In this document: positions 1-8,227 of the stretch, in pieces | How positions within the stretch are numbered: the stretch's first letter is position 1 | How the letters are laid out: each line of letters opens with the position of its first letter | Source of the DNA: Croceifilum oryzae | Lineage (GTDB): Bacteria > Bacillota > Bacilli > Thermoactinomycetales > Thermoactinomycetaceae | DNA length: 64,000 nt | Direction of reading: 5' to 3' | Assembly (NCBI RefSeq): GCF_030814315.1 | Contig: NZ_JAUSUV010000002.1 | Location: forward strand, 62,001 to 126,000 | Notes under the pieces: model-generated | Seen by the model: only the letters and a program-made list of their open reading frames with translations | Told to the model about the DNA's origin: nothing | The model's database searches: none | Made by a program: the position numbers and the translations under genes

Positions 1-27
1 TGAATTCAAACTGGGAGAGGTGACTTG

Positions 28-1140
28 GTGAGCAATCGCAACTTCTATGAAGTACTTGGGGTAGAAAAAGGTGCTTCAGATGATGATATTCGTAAAGCTT
101 ATCGGAAACTTGCTCGTAAGTACCATCCTGACGTAAACAAAGAACCAGACGCTGAAGGAAAGTTTAAAGAAGTAAAAGATGCGTATGAAGTTCTGGGAGA
201 TGCTCAGAAACGTTCTAACTACGATCAATTTGGTACAGCAGAACCAGGTGGTTTTGCTGGTGGAGGAGCAGGCTTCAATCAAGACTTTGGATTTGGTGAT
301 ATCTTCGATATGTTTTTTGGTGGGGGAAGACGGGCAAACCCGAACGCCCCCCGCCAAGGAGCAGATCAAGAAGTACGAATCCAAATTGAGTTTAAAGATG
401 CTGTATTTGGAAAAAGTGTCGATGTGCTCATTACGGTTCCGGACAATTGTGATGCTTGTCATGGAACGGGTGCAAAAGAGGGTAGTGAGCCAGAAGTTTG
501 TACAGCTTGTCACGGTAGTGGACAACAAGAAGTGGTTCAAAACACCCCGTTTGGTCGTGTTGTAAACCGTCGAGTTTGTCAAAACTGTCATGGAACAGGT
601 AAAATCATTCGCGAGAAATGTGAACCATGTGCGGGTGCGGGTCGCGTTAAGAAGAAGCGAAAAATCCCTGTGAACATTCCTGCAGGAGTGAATGATGGCG
701 ATCAATTACGTGCAGTAGGCGAAGGAGAACCAGGTATTAACGGTGGTCCTTCTGGTGATCTGTACGTAACAATCTTTGTGAAGAAACACGATTTCTTTAC
801 ACGTGAAGGATTTGACCTCACCTGTGAAGTACCGATTAGCTTTGCACAAGCGGCATTGGGAGATGAAATCGTAGTTCCAACCTTAGATGGTCGTGCTAAA
901 TTGAAGATTCCTGCTGGAACGCAAACGGGCACTGAATTCCGGATGCGTGGAAAAGGGGTTCCGCATCATACTGGAGTTCAAGGCGATCTTCGTGTGATGG
1001 TAAAGCTTGTTACGCCAACGAAATTAACAGATGATCAAAAAGCGGCATTACGTGAATTTAACCGCCTCTGTGGTGAGTATATCCACGAGCAAAATGACAA
1101 CTTTTTTGATAAAATGAAAAAAGCATTTAAAAACGACTAA
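28..1140 (+). CDS. dnaJ: Chaperone protein DnaJ (Hsp40)
   Basis: This is the co-chaperone that stimulates DnaK ATPase and delivers unfolded clients in the cytoplasm. An N-terminal J domain (about residues 3-66) carries the HPD motif; a Gly/Phe-rich linker follows at about 70-105; then come four CxxCxGxG zinc-finger repeats ([32 protein letters not shown]) and the C-terminal substrate-binding domains. The length of 370 aa is typical. I chose GTG at 28 over TTG at 25 because AGAGGTGA (16-23) is then properly spaced. The gene is probably the last heat-shock operon member; whatever lies upstream is outside the window. A hairpin terminator follows. Confidence 0.97.
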   Translation: MSNRNFYEVLGVEKGASDDDIRKAYRKLARKYHPDVNKEPDAEGKFKEVKDAYEVLGDAQKRSNYDQFGTAEPGGFAGGGAGFNQDFGFGDIFDMFFGGGRRANPNAPRQGADQEVRIQIEFKDAVFGKSVDVLITVPDNCDACHGTGAKEGSEPEVCTACHGSGQQEVVQNTPFGRVVNRRVCQNCHGTGKIIREKCEPCAGAGRVKKKRKIPVNIPAGVNDGDQLRAVGEGEPGINGGPSGDLYVTIFVKKHDFFTREGFDLTCEVPISFAQAALGDEIVVPTLDGRAKLKIPAGTQTGTEFRMRGKGVPHHTGVQGDLRVMVKLVTPTKLTDDQKAALREFNRLCGEYIHEQNDNFFDKMKKAFKND

Positions 1141-1146
1141 AGGAGA

Positions 1147-1170
1147 AGCGGGCGATGGTGCCCGTTTTTC
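1147..1170 (+). terminator. Hairpin terminator after dnaJ
   Basis: CGGGC (1149-1153) pairs with GCCCG (1160-1164) and is followed by TTTTTCTTT. It lies between dnaJ and prmA, so it may only attenuate readthrough into prmA. It also swallows the ATG at 1155, which argues against that codon being the prmA start. Confidence 0.6.
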
Positions 1171-1190
1171 TTTATCTAGGGGGACCTAGC

Positions 1191-2129
1191 TTGAAATGGA
1201 CGGAAGTGTGTGTACATACGACTAATGAAGCGGTAGAAGCAGTTAGCAATTTATTAATCGAGTTAGGTGCAGATGGCGTATCGATCGAAGATTCTGAGGT
1301 GTTAACACGGAATTGGACGAATCAATATGGAGAGATTATCGATCTGAATCCAGATGATTATCCGGCAGAAGGTGTACGAATTAAGACGTATTTGCCAGAG
1401 ATGGTATCAGGTGATGAGTTTATCAGCCAAGTAAAGGCCGGATTACAAAATATAAAAGAGTCTGGTTTGGATGTAGGACTAGCTAAGGTTACGGGTCGGG
1501 AAGTGGACGAGGAAGATTGGGCAAATGAATGGAAGCAGTATTATAAGCCGATCCGAGTAACGGAGAAACTTACGATCAAGCCATTTTGGGAAGAATATAC
1601 CCCAACCAGTGAAGCGGAACAAGTAATCGAGCTAGATCCGGGTATGGCGTTTGGGACAGGAACACATCCAACGACAACATTATCGATGAAGTTAATGGAG
1701 AAGTATTTACATCCAAACTGTACGGTAGTCGATGTAGGATGTGGAAGTGGGATTTTAAGTATTGCGGCAGTTAAATTAGGAGCCAAGCAAGCTCTAGCGC
1801 TAGATCTCGATCCAATTGCAGTTAAAAGTGCCAGTGAGAATGTGGTGTTAAATGGTGTTGAAGAGATCGTACAAGTGAAAGAAGCAGATTTACTGAAGGG
1901 GATGGGAGAGCGTACGGATGTTGTGGTAGCAAATATCTTAGCTGAAATCATCGTATTGTTTACGCATGACTTGCCCCGTGTACTAGTACCAGGTGGTATT
2001 TTTATTGGATCTGGTATTATTGAAGAAAAAGCGGACCTCGTTATCCAGTCGCTTAAAACCAATGGTCTTCAGATCTTGGAAACGGTTTACCAAGATGGTT
2101 GGGTAGCGATTGCGGCGAAAAAATGGTAA
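1191..2129 (+). CDS. prmA: Ribosomal protein L11 methyltransferase PrmA
   Basis: The enzyme transfers methyl groups from SAM to ribosomal protein L11. The N-terminal substrate-recognition domain is followed by a Rossmann methyltransferase domain with the SAM motif DVGCGSGILSIA and the downstream NILAEI motif. I place the start at TTG 1191 (312 aa, N-terminus MKWTEV), because AGGGGG (1178-1183) is well spaced from it and the family normally begins K-W-[ST]-E; the upstream ATG at 1155 sits within the preceding terminator hairpin. The dnaJ-prmA-rsmE-mtaB order is the B. subtilis order. Confidence 0.95.
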   Translation: MKWTEVCVHTTNEAVEAVSNLLIELGADGVSIEDSEVLTRNWTNQYGEIIDLNPDDYPAEGVRIKTYLPEMVSGDEFISQVKAGLQNIKESGLDVGLAKVTGREVDEEDWANEWKQYYKPIRVTEKLTIKPFWEEYTPTSEAEQVIELDPGMAFGTGTHPTTTLSMKLMEKYLHPNCTVVDVGCGSGILSIAAVKLGAKQALALDLDPIAVKSASENVVLNGVEEIVQVKEADLLKGMGERTDVVVANILAEIIVLFTHDLPRVLVPGGIFIGSGIIEEKADLVIQSLKTNGLQILETVYQDGWVAIAAKKW

Positions 2130-2146
2130 ACTGGTAGGAGTTTTGT

Positions 2147-2881
2147 ATGCAGAGATACTTTATCGATCCAGAGCAAATCATGAATCAGACCATTGTGATT
2201 ACAGGTGATGACGTTCATCACATAAAAACCGTGATGCGCTTTAAACCAGGAACTACGATCCTCGTAGCAGATGGAACAGGAGCCGAATATATCACGGAAA
2301 TAGAGGAATACGATCAAGATCGTGTATGTTGTCGTGTGATAGAAATGAGAAGTGCACGTGGAGAATCACATACTCGTGTAACCATTGCTCAATCGATGCC
2401 CAAAGGGGATAAGTTTGAGTTGATTCTGCAAAAAGGTACGGAACTTGGAGCGAGTCGCTTTCTTCCCTTTCACTCGGAACGAACGGTAGTAAAGATCGAG
2501 CCGAAGAAGGTAGCGAAAAAATGGGACCGTTGGCAAAAAATCTCCAAAGAAGCAGCGGAACAAGCACATCGTGGACAAGTTCCCACCGTGGAGACGCCTA
2601 TCTCATGGAAACAGCTATTGCAACAAATTGAGTCCTTTTCGGGGACTGTTTGGATTGCCTATGAAAAGGGTGGTAAACCCTTAATGCAAGCGATTTCTGA
2701 GACGAATAAGGATCAGATTATGGTCGTAATTGGTCCGGAAGGTGGATTTTCGGAGAAGGAAGTAAAGGAAGCGAAGCACGCAGGGGCGATTCCTCTATCT
2801 CTAGGAAATCGTATTTTGCGTACGGAGACGGCTTCTCTAATGGTGCTTTCCTGTATCTTTTTTGCTCGTCATGAACTTTAG
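2147..2881 (+). CDS. rsmE: 16S rRNA m3U1498 methyltransferase RsmE
   Basis: A SPOUT-class methyltransferase that methylates U1498 of 16S rRNA in the decoding centre. An N-terminal PUA-like domain precedes the trefoil-knot domain, which shows the SAM-binding segments VVIGPEGGFSEKE and LSLGNRILRTETA near the C-terminus. The 244-aa length is normal. It begins 17 nt after prmA with GTAGGAG upstream of ATG, and is presumably cotranscribed with prmA and mtaB. Confidence 0.95.
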   Translation: MQRYFIDPEQIMNQTIVITGDDVHHIKTVMRFKPGTTILVADGTGAEYITEIEEYDQDRVCCRVIEMRSARGESHTRVTIAQSMPKGDKFELILQKGTELGASRFLPFHSERTVVKIEPKKVAKKWDRWQKISKEAAEQAHRGQVPTVETPISWKQLLQQIESFSGTVWIAYEKGGKPLMQAISETNKDQIMVVIGPEGGFSEKEVKEAKHAGAIPLSLGNRILRTETASLMVLSCIFFARHEL

Positions 2882-2893
2882 GAGGTGAAACAA

Positions 2894-4243
2894 ATGAGTC
2901 GTGTTGCCTTTCATACGTTAGGATGTAAGGTTAATTCCTATGAAACAGAGGCTATGTGGCAATTGTTTCAACAAGCCGGATATCAAAAAGTAGATTTTGA
3001 ACAAGAGGCAGATGTTTACTTGATTAATACCTGTACCGTTACGAACACAGGTGATAAAAAGAGTCGGCAGATTATTCGGCGTGCCGTTCGTCAGAATCCA
3101 GATGCTGTCATTGCTGTAACCGGTTGTTATGCACAAACTTCTCCCGCAGAAGTAGCGGCTATCCCGGGTGTCGACATCGTCGTAGGAACGCAAGGGCGGG
3201 ATCAACTGGTAGGTTATGTTGATCAGTTCCGTCAAGAACGACTGCCGATTAACGCGGTAGGAAATATTATGAAGCAACGTGAATACGAGGAGTTAGAGGT
3301 TCCAACGTTTTCCGATCGTACGCGTGCTTCCTTGAAGATTCAAGAAGGATGTAACAACTTCTGTACCTTCTGTATTATTCCGTGGGCCAAGGGTCTTTCA
3401 CGTAGCCGAAAGCCCGAAAATGTACTTGCTCAAGCACACCAGCTAGTGGAGGCGGATTATAAAGAGATCGTGTTAACCGGTATTCATACTGGTGGTTATG
3501 GCGATGACTTTGAGGATTATAAACTAGCCGACCTCCTATGGGACTTGGACCGCGTTGAAGGACTCAAACGAATTCGGATCAGCTCGATCGAAGCGAGCCA
3601 AGTAAACGAAAAAGTGATTGAAGTCCTAAATGCATCCGAGAAAATGTGTCGCCATTTGCATATCCCTCTGCAAGCTGGTGACAACGAAGTTTTAAAGCGT
3701 ATGCGCCGTAAATATACCGTAGAAGAATATCGAGAAACGATTCGCCAATTACACGAGGCAATGCCAAACCTAGCGATTACTACAGATGTGATCGTTGGCT
3801 TCCCTGGTGAAACCGATGAACAATTTGAAAATGGACTCCGTTTTGTAGAAGAATTGGGGATGTATCAACTTCACGTTTTCCCATATTCGAAACGAACCGG
3901 TACACCAGCCGCGCGTATGACCGATCAAGTGCCTGAGAATATTAAAAACGAACGCGTGCGCAAATTCATCGAGCTTTCCAAACGTCTCCAACTACAATAC
4001 TCTAAGCAATTTGTCGGAGATGTACTCGAAGTAATCCCTGAGCGCCCGTATAAAGAAGATCCAACCAGTGGCTTGTACATGGGTTACGCAGACAACTATC
4101 TCCAAGTCGCTTTCCCTGCAACCGAGGAGATGATAGGCAAAGTTTGCAAAGTGAAAATTGACCAAGCAGAAGCTGATTACGTCTTTGGCTCTTTCGTCCG
4201 CATCATCGACGAAGTCCCACGCCCAGCCGTTTTATCGAATTAA
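2894..4243 (+). CDS. mtaB: tRNA t6A37 methylthiotransferase MtaB
   Basis: A radical-SAM enzyme that adds a methylthio group to t6A at position 37 of tRNAs reading ANN codons. The N-terminal MTTase domain has its cluster cysteines at about 11, 47 and 78. The radical-SAM triad CNNFCTFC is at about 153-160, and a TRAM-like C-terminus follows. I chose ATG 2894 (449 aa) over GTG 2885 because GTG 2885 lies inside the Shine-Dalgarno GGAGGTGA. The sequence is very close to B. subtilis YqeV. It starts 12 nt after rsmE ends and is probably in the same operon. Confidence 0.96.
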   Translation: MSRVAFHTLGCKVNSYETEAMWQLFQQAGYQKVDFEQEADVYLINTCTVTNTGDKKSRQIIRRAVRQNPDAVIAVTGCYAQTSPAEVAAIPGVDIVVGTQGRDQLVGYVDQFRQERLPINAVGNIMKQREYEELEVPTFSDRTRASLKIQEGCNNFCTFCIIPWAKGLSRSRKPENVLAQAHQLVEADYKEIVLTGIHTGGYGDDFEDYKLADLLWDLDRVEGLKRIRISSIEASQVNEKVIEVLNASEKMCRHLHIPLQAGDNEVLKRMRRKYTVEEYRETIRQLHEAMPNLAITTDVIVGFPGETDEQFENGLRFVEELGMYQLHVFPYSKRTGTPAARMTDQVPENIKNERVRKFIELSKRLQLQYSKQFVGDVLEVIPERPYKEDPTSGLYMGYADNYLQVAFPATEEMIGKVCKVKIDQAEADYVFGSFVRIIDEVPRPAVLSN

Positions 4244-4287
4244 GGGGATTACCCCATATCTTCGTATTCTGGAAGCGAGGCAAAACC

Positions 4288-4719
4288 ATGCAAGAAATAT
4301 CTGCTGGTGGCGTAGTGTATCGAGTGAATCAGGAGGGTTACCAAATCCTCCTGATTCACGATCGCTACGGGAAAATGACTCTCCCTAAAGGGAAAAGAGA
4401 AGGCCTGGAAACAGAGGAAGAGAACGCTCTGCGAGAAGTATTGGAAGAAACTAACGTCAAAGGGCAAATAACCCAAAAATTACATACGATTCACTATACC
4501 TATCAACACCCATTACATGGAGAAATTGAGAAAACCGTACACTATTACTTAATCGAAGCAATCGAGGGCGAAATCAAGCCACAGCTTGAAGAAATTCAGC
4601 ATGTGGGGTGGTATTCTGTAGAAGAGGCCTACTTGACCCAAAAAGAAAAAGGCTATCCCAACAACCATATTATCTTTGATAAAGCGTATGATGCTTTACA
4701 ACTGAACAAAGGGGTTTAA
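4288..4719 (+). CDS. Nudix (NUDIX) family hydrolase
   Basis: A pyrophosphohydrolase of unknown substrate, 143 aa. The Nudix box runs from about residue 33: G-x5-E-x7-R-E-V-x-E-E are all present, but the conserved Gly near the end of the box is replaced by Asn (EETNVKG). The N-terminal SAGGVVYR segment is typical of nucleotide or dinucleoside-polyphosphate hydrolases, and the sequence also shows LPKGK, common in diadenosine-polyphosphate hydrolases. It sits 44 nt after mtaB and only 4 nt before deoC, so a shared transcript with deoC is likely. Confidence 0.85.
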   Translation: MQEISAGGVVYRVNQEGYQILLIHDRYGKMTLPKGKREGLETEEENALREVLEETNVKGQITQKLHTIHYTYQHPLHGEIEKTVHYYLIEAIEGEIKPQLEEIQHVGWYSVEEAYLTQKEKGYPNNHIIFDKAYDALQLNKGV

Positions 4720-4723
4720 CGAA

Positions 4724-5395
4724 ATGGCACAAAAAAACATCGCACGCATGATCGATCACACTCTATTAAAGCCAGATGCAACCAAAGATCAAATTCTCCA
4801 GCTCTGTAAAGAAGCGAGAGAACATGTATTTGCTTCCGTTTGCATCAATCCATATTGGATTAGCTTAGCCGCAAAAGAGCTCACTGGATCCGAAGTAAAA
4901 GTATGTACCGTAGTCGGATTCCCGTTAGGTGCTTCTACCAGTGAAGCAAAAGCATTTGAAACCAAAGATGCCATCGCAAAAGGTGCAGAAGAGATCGATA
5001 TGGTTATGAATATCGGAGCACTAAAATCCGGAGATCTCGAAACCGTAGAACAAGACATCCATGCCGTCGTAGAAGCAGCAAACGGCGTTCTCGTAAAAGT
5101 CATCCTAGAAACAGGTCTACTCAACGATGAAGAAATCGTACAAGCTTCCAAAGCTTCCAAAGCGGCTGGAGCTCACTTTGTAAAAACTTCAACGGGCTTT
5201 GGCCATGGCGGTGCCACCGTCGAAGCTGTTCGCCTCATGCGTCAAACCGTCGGTCCTGAACTAGGCGTAAAAGCATCCGGCGGCGTTCGCGACCTCGCCG
5301 GCGCCGAAGCCATCATCGAAGCTGGTGCCAACCGCATCGGAGCCAGTGCCAGCATCGCCATCGTCACCGGCGGCACAGGCACCGGAGCATACTAA
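4724..5395 (+). CDS. deoC: Deoxyribose-phosphate aldolase
   Basis: It cleaves 2-deoxyribose-5-phosphate to acetaldehyde and glyceraldehyde-3-phosphate in deoxynucleoside salvage. The class I aldolase residues are visible: the Schiff-base Lys in KTSTGF (about K154), the proton-relay Lys in GVKASGG (about K183) and the upstream Asp in EEIDMV. The length of 223 aa is standard. AAAGGGG precedes the ATG. The last ~200 nt are strikingly C/G-rich compared with the rest of the gene and its neighbours. No other deo gene is adjacent. Confidence 0.96.
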   Translation: MAQKNIARMIDHTLLKPDATKDQILQLCKEAREHVFASVCINPYWISLAAKELTGSEVKVCTVVGFPLGASTSEAKAFETKDAIAKGAEEIDMVMNIGALKSGDLETVEQDIHAVVEAANGVLVKVILETGLLNDEEIVQASKASKAAGAHFVKTSTGFGHGGATVEAVRLMRQTVGPELGVKASGGVRDLAGAEAIIEAGANRIGASASIAIVTGGTGTGAY

Positions 5396-5419
5396 ATAAA
5401 CGAAGCAGGTTTTTGGCTA

Positions 5420-5473
5420 GAAATAAGGATCATTACTGTCTCATTATCTTCAGACAGTAATGATCCTTATTTC
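5420..5473. terminator. 22-bp perfect inverted repeat after deoC
   Basis: A perfect 22-bp palindrome (arms 5420-5441 and 5452-5473, 10-nt loop) begins GAAATAAGGATC and ends GATCCTTATTTC. There is no T-run beyond the stem, but the arm itself ends TTATTT. The likely role is a terminator between deoC and the convergent reverse-strand transporter, working in both directions. Confidence 0.65.
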
Positions 5474-5735
5474 AGCATACTAACTCAAACTACGGGCGTG
5501 TAGGAAACCTAAGCGCTCTTTTTGTATTTTGTACGTGTATAAGCAGAAGCTCTATGGTACAGACAGCCTAGGTAAGGTACTAAGCATTTATTTTCTTGCG
5601 ATTGGCTCTATCTTTGCTTCTTGACTACTACCTGAACAAGTTTACCAACAAACCAGTAAATGAAGACGGAATAGGGGCAACGTATCTGATCACTGCGATG
5701 TTTGTGAGCCTACCCAGCGTAGTTATTCGTAGCAA

Positions 5736-5787
5736 GGGCGTTTTGTGGCAATGTTTGAGCGTACTTTGCGAGTTTTGCCACTTGCCC
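5736..5787. repeat. Inverted repeat / stem-loop
   Basis: GTGGCAA (5745-5751) pairs with TTGCCAC (5775-5781), and flanking GGGC (5736-5739) pairs with GCCC (5784-5787), giving an interrupted stem with a 23-nt loop. It is not followed by a T-run, so it is not an ordinary terminator. Confidence 0.5.
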
Positions 5788-5827
5788 GAAGCGAAGAAGG
5801 ACGAAGCGGTCACACCCTCATCTTCGA

Positions 5828-5945
5828 GGCTCACCATTGAGCTGTGGTCAGATACATTGCCCCGAGCCAGCTCCAATCAACCTCTCACATCCTGTGGCTC
5901 ACTATTGAGCTGGTGGACAGATGCATTGCCCCGAGCCTGCTCCAA
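5828..5945. repeat. Two ~50-nt tandem direct repeats, each hairpin-forming
   Basis: Copy 1 spans 5828-5876 and copy 2 spans 5896-5945, about 68 nt apart. Both read GGCTCAC.ATTGAGCTG, then CAGAT.CATTGCCCCGAGCC, then .GCTCCAA. Differences are a few substitutions and one single-base indel. Within each copy GGCTC near the start can pair with GAGCC near the end. Confidence 0.7.
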
Positions 5946-5947
5946 AG

Positions 5948-6907
5948 TTACCGCCCCCAACTTCTCCAAGCCAAAACCCGCTTCTCCGGAATCAACCACT
6001 CCACCAACCGAGCAAACTGACCTGCAAACGGCAACACCACCACCGAACACAACACATTAAAGATCGTCTGCACATGAGCCACCTGAGTCGCAAGGTTATT
6101 CGATAAAGAGGGAACCCACTGTTCCATCCAAGGAATCAACGGAGCAAAAGCTACCACACCCCCGATATTTAAAATCAGGTGTGCAAAAGCAACTCGCCGT
6201 GCATATGTATTCGTTTGAATCGCCGCAATCAGGCCCGTTACACACGTTCCAACATTGCTCCCGAGTACAATCGCCATAGCAAAAGAAAGATCAATTGCTC
6301 CTGTCGCATAGAAGCCCATAGCAAAAGCTGTTGTAGCACTACTACTGTGGATGAGCGCAGTTATAATCGCCCCAACCACGACTCCCGTTAAGATCGGATT
6401 TCCACCTAACGCCATCAATTGGTCCAAGTAACCCAGTTCTTTTAAGGGCATTGCAATCTCTTGCATCATCTCGACTCCCCAAAAGATCCCTGCAAATCCT
6501 GTCGCCACCCAACCCAGTTGCTTTCCGGTATACCAAGGAAGTAAAATCATAATGACCCCAACCATTAACAAGGGTACAAAGAAATCCTCTATTTTTAATG
6601 CTAGGATCTGCGTCGTTACGGTTGTACCAATGTTGGTTCCTAAGATAATCCCAATCGAGTGAGTAAAAGACAAGATTCCCGCATTTACAAATCCAATTGT
6701 TAAAACCGTTACCGCTGTACTACTTTGTAGTAGAGCTGTTGTAAGCGTCCCTGTCAAAAAACCTCGCCAAGGAGTCTTCGTGAAGCGTAGAATCCAATCC
6801 TGTAATCGATTTTCGGCAAGACGCTCTAAGCCGCCGCGCATGAGACGCATTCCGTATAAGAATATGGCAAGCCCTAGACATAGTGGGAAAATGATTTCGT
6901 GCCACAT
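5948..6907 (-). CDS. Na/Pi cotransporter family protein (NptA/YqeW-like)
   Basis: A polytopic membrane protein of the PNaS family (319 aa) that probably couples sodium to phosphate movement. It has the two inverted-repeat signature segments, LLQSSTAV in the first half and LIHSSSATT in the second, each followed by a Gly-rich GTNIGTT / GSNVGT stretch. GAGGTGA sits 6 nt before the ATG. In B. subtilis the homologue yqeW also follows the mtaB orthologue, so the position is conserved. The PhoU-like tail found in longer family members is absent. Confidence 0.9.
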   Translation of the reverse strand: MWHEIIFPLCLGLAIFLYGMRLMRGGLERLAENRLQDWILRFTKTPWRGFLTGTLTTALLQSSTAVTVLTIGFVNAGILSFTHSIGIILGTNIGTTVTTQILALKIEDFFVPLLMVGVIMILLPWYTGKQLGWVATGFAGIFWGVEMMQEIAMPLKELGYLDQLMALGGNPILTGVVVGAIITALIHSSSATTAFAMGFYATGAIDLSFAMAIVLGSNVGTCVTGLIAAIQTNTYARRVAFAHLILNIGGVVAFAPLIPWMEQWVPSLSNNLATQVAHVQTIFNVLCSVVVLPFAGQFARLVEWLIPEKRVLAWRSWGR

Positions 6908-7034
6908 ACCTGTTCACCTCTTCAACCATGTATATGGACAAGAGTGAAATTCGATGACAGAATGGTGAGATGAACAAGATTTCACAAAGCGTCCCTGAAA
7001 TGGACAAATCTTTGCCGTTATAATGAATGTAACC

Positions 7035-7060
7035 AAAAAAATAGCCTCCATGTTGGAAGC
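7035..7060 (-). terminator. Terminator of the low-complexity gene
   Basis: On the reverse strand GCTTCC, a 5-nt loop and GGAGGC (one G-U pair) are followed by TATTTTTTT, directly downstream of the gene ending at 7076. Confidence 0.65.
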
Positions 7061-7075
7061 GAAAGATGATACATA

Positions 7076-7543
7076 TTATCTTCTTCTTTTACGTGAAGGG
7101 GAGGAGCTTGGTGAATCTAATTCGCTATAAGTGGTGCGATATGGCTCTGACCAACCGGGGAGTGCTCTCGGACGTTCTTCCTTAGTGCGGCGTTTTTTGG
7201 ATGCCGGTTCTGGTGCACCGAAGATGGCACAGGGTTCATCCAATGAATCGAAATCAGGCTCAGCTAAGCGAGATTTTTTGGCTGGTGCTGGCTCATCTGA
7301 CTGTCTACCGTAGGAAGGATGGAATTCATCAAATCCATTGAAACCACCAAACTCGGCAAAACTACCGAACTCACCAAAACCACTGAAGTTATGGTCATGA
7401 TTATGATCCATCTTTTGCTTAGAAGACTTTGGAGTTGGAGAGGTCATATTTTGTTTGCTGCTTTCAAATTGTACTATCTCTTCTTGAACAATTTTGCGAA
7501 TCAGTCTACGAAGTTGAGATTCATTTAATGCATTTTTTTTCAT
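7076..7543 (-). CDS. Unrecognised Gly/Phe-rich low-complexity protein
   Basis: I do not recognise this 155-aa protein. Residues 1-28 look like an amphipathic helix (QLRRLIRKIVQEE). A Ser/Lys stretch and a His/Asp patch (DHNHDHN) follow. Then comes a run of F-G-x-F repeats (GFGEFGSFAEFGGFNGF) at about 54-70, a Pro/Asp-rich middle, and a C-terminus made of Ser, Pro, Lys and Arg ending RKRRR. AAAGGTGG lies 7 nt before the ATG and a hairpin terminator follows, so it is a real transcribed unit. A possible SigK-type promoter lies just upstream, and composition like this is common in spore coat or crust proteins. A spore-surface role is inference only. Confidence 0.75.
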   Translation of the reverse strand: MKKNALNESQLRRLIRKIVQEEIVQFESSKQNMTSPTPKSSKQKMDHNHDHNFSGFGEFGSFAEFGGFNGFDEFHPSYGRQSDEPAPAKKSRLAEPDFDSLDEPCAIFGAPEPASKKRRTKEERPRALPGWSEPYRTTYSELDSPSSSPSRKRRR

Positions 7544-7576
7544 GTATTATCCCACCTTTGAAGAAAATCGTGATAG

Positions 7577-7603
7577 CAGTATATGCCAAATGAAGCGAAT
7601 GGT
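7577..7603 (-). promoter_or_regulatory. Possible SigK/SigE-type promoter
   Basis: Reading the reverse strand, AC (7603-7602) is followed 16 nt later by CATATACTG, one base off the SigK -10 pattern CATAnnnTA; the same segment is also near the SigE -10. The predicted transcript would start just before the ribosome binding site of the 155-aa gene. Short motif, so confidence is low. Confidence 0.3.
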
Positions 7604-7632
7604 GTATGTTTTATGGAAAGGAGGGCTGAGAA

Positions 7633-7986
7633 ATGCCAACCAGTTCAGAATGTATTTTTTGTAAAATTGTAGCAGGCGATATACCGTGTCAGAAAGTGTA
7701 TGAAGACGAACATGTCATTGCATTTCATGATTTATATCCTGTTGCGCCAAGTCATGTACTTGTCATTCCCAAAAAGCATGTTTCCACTCTCATGGATTTT
7801 TCGGAGGAAGATACCGAGCAAATGGGAAGAATTTTGCAGGGTGCTTTGCAGGTAGCTAAAAAATTAGGACTTGACGAAGATGGCTTCCGTGTGGTTAATA
7901 ATATGGGGGAGTATGGTGGTCAAACCGTATACCATGTTCATTTTCACGTCTTAGGCGGTCGTCATTTGACATGGCCTCCAGGTTAA
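7633..7986 (+). CDS. HIT family protein (HINT-like nucleotide hydrolase)
   Basis: A small histidine-triad hydrolase or transferase acting on nucleotide phosphoramidates or dinucleotides. The HxHxH triad is at about residues 101-105 (HVHFHVL), and an N-terminal CxxC (CIFCK) with downstream His may bind zinc as in many Gram-positive HINT proteins. The length of 117 aa is normal. AAGGAGGG precedes the ATG. It stands just upstream of the rpsU promoter on the same strand, as in several Bacillales. Confidence 0.93.
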   Translation: MPTSSECIFCKIVAGDIPCQKVYEDEHVIAFHDLYPVAPSHVLVIPKKHVSTLMDFSEEDTEQMGRILQGALQVAKKLGLDEDGFRVVNNMGEYGGQTVYHVHFHVLGGRHLTWPPG

Positions 7987-7996
7987 GGGAAGTCCT

Positions 7997-8026
7997 TTGA
8001 CATCTCGTTGCTATATACGGTATAAT
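7997..8026 (+). promoter_or_regulatory. SigA promoter of rpsU-yqeY
   Basis: TTGACA (7997-8002), an 18-nt spacer and TATAAT (8021-8026): a full consensus vegetative promoter. Transcription would begin near 8033, leaving about 195 nt of leader before rpsU. Confidence 0.85.
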
Positions 8027-8032
8027 GGAGTT

Positions 8033-8227
8033 TGACTATATCTGTCCCAACGGAGTCAAGAGTGGCTAGGGAATATCATTTTAAGCATCTGACTCATCCC
8101 AACGTTGGCTATTTATCTTATGCAGGTGTCGTGGATGTTGCCATCCTTCTATGGGATCGGTCCGCTACTTGCGTGTATTTGTGGGTCCTCTTACCCGAGC
8201 AGCAGACCCGTGGAGGGAGGGAAAATC
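8033..8227 (+). promoter_or_regulatory. Long 5' leader of rpsU with pairing potential
   Basis: About 195 nt of untranslated leader. GAGTCA (near 8054) can pair with TGACTC (near 8092), CCCAACG near 8048 and CGTTGG near 8103 can pair, and GGGTC near 8184 can pair with GACCC near 8206, just before the Shine-Dalgarno GGAGGGAGGG. I know no named riboswitch or S21 leader family that it matches; regulation through this leader is inference. Confidence 0.4.

Larger units (their letters stand above)
5474..5947. other. Gene-poor, repeat-bearing intergenic stretch
   Basis: About 470 nt with no convincing gene between the deoC hairpin and the 3' end of the reverse-strand Na/Pi transporter. An open frame on the plus strand at 5596-6060 has no ribosome binding site, runs into the transporter gene and resembles no protein I know. 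The stretch contains an imperfect stem-loop (5736-5787) and two ~50-nt tandem repeats (5828-5945). The structured repeats suggest a dispersed repetitive element, which is inference. Confidence 0.6.

Noticed and set aside
76-705. 209-aa open frame on the reverse strand opposite dnaJ
   Set aside because: It lies entirely antisense to a clear dnaJ, has no recognisable domains and no ribosome binding site.
5628-5876. 82-aa reverse-strand open frame in the repeat region
   Set aside because: No ribosome site; it is built from the stem-loop and repeat sequence and is better explained as a non-coding repetitive element.
5596-6060. 154-aa open frame on the plus strand
   Set aside because: No Shine-Dalgarno, composition unlike a protein, crosses tandem repeats and the 3' end of the reverse-strand transporter gene.
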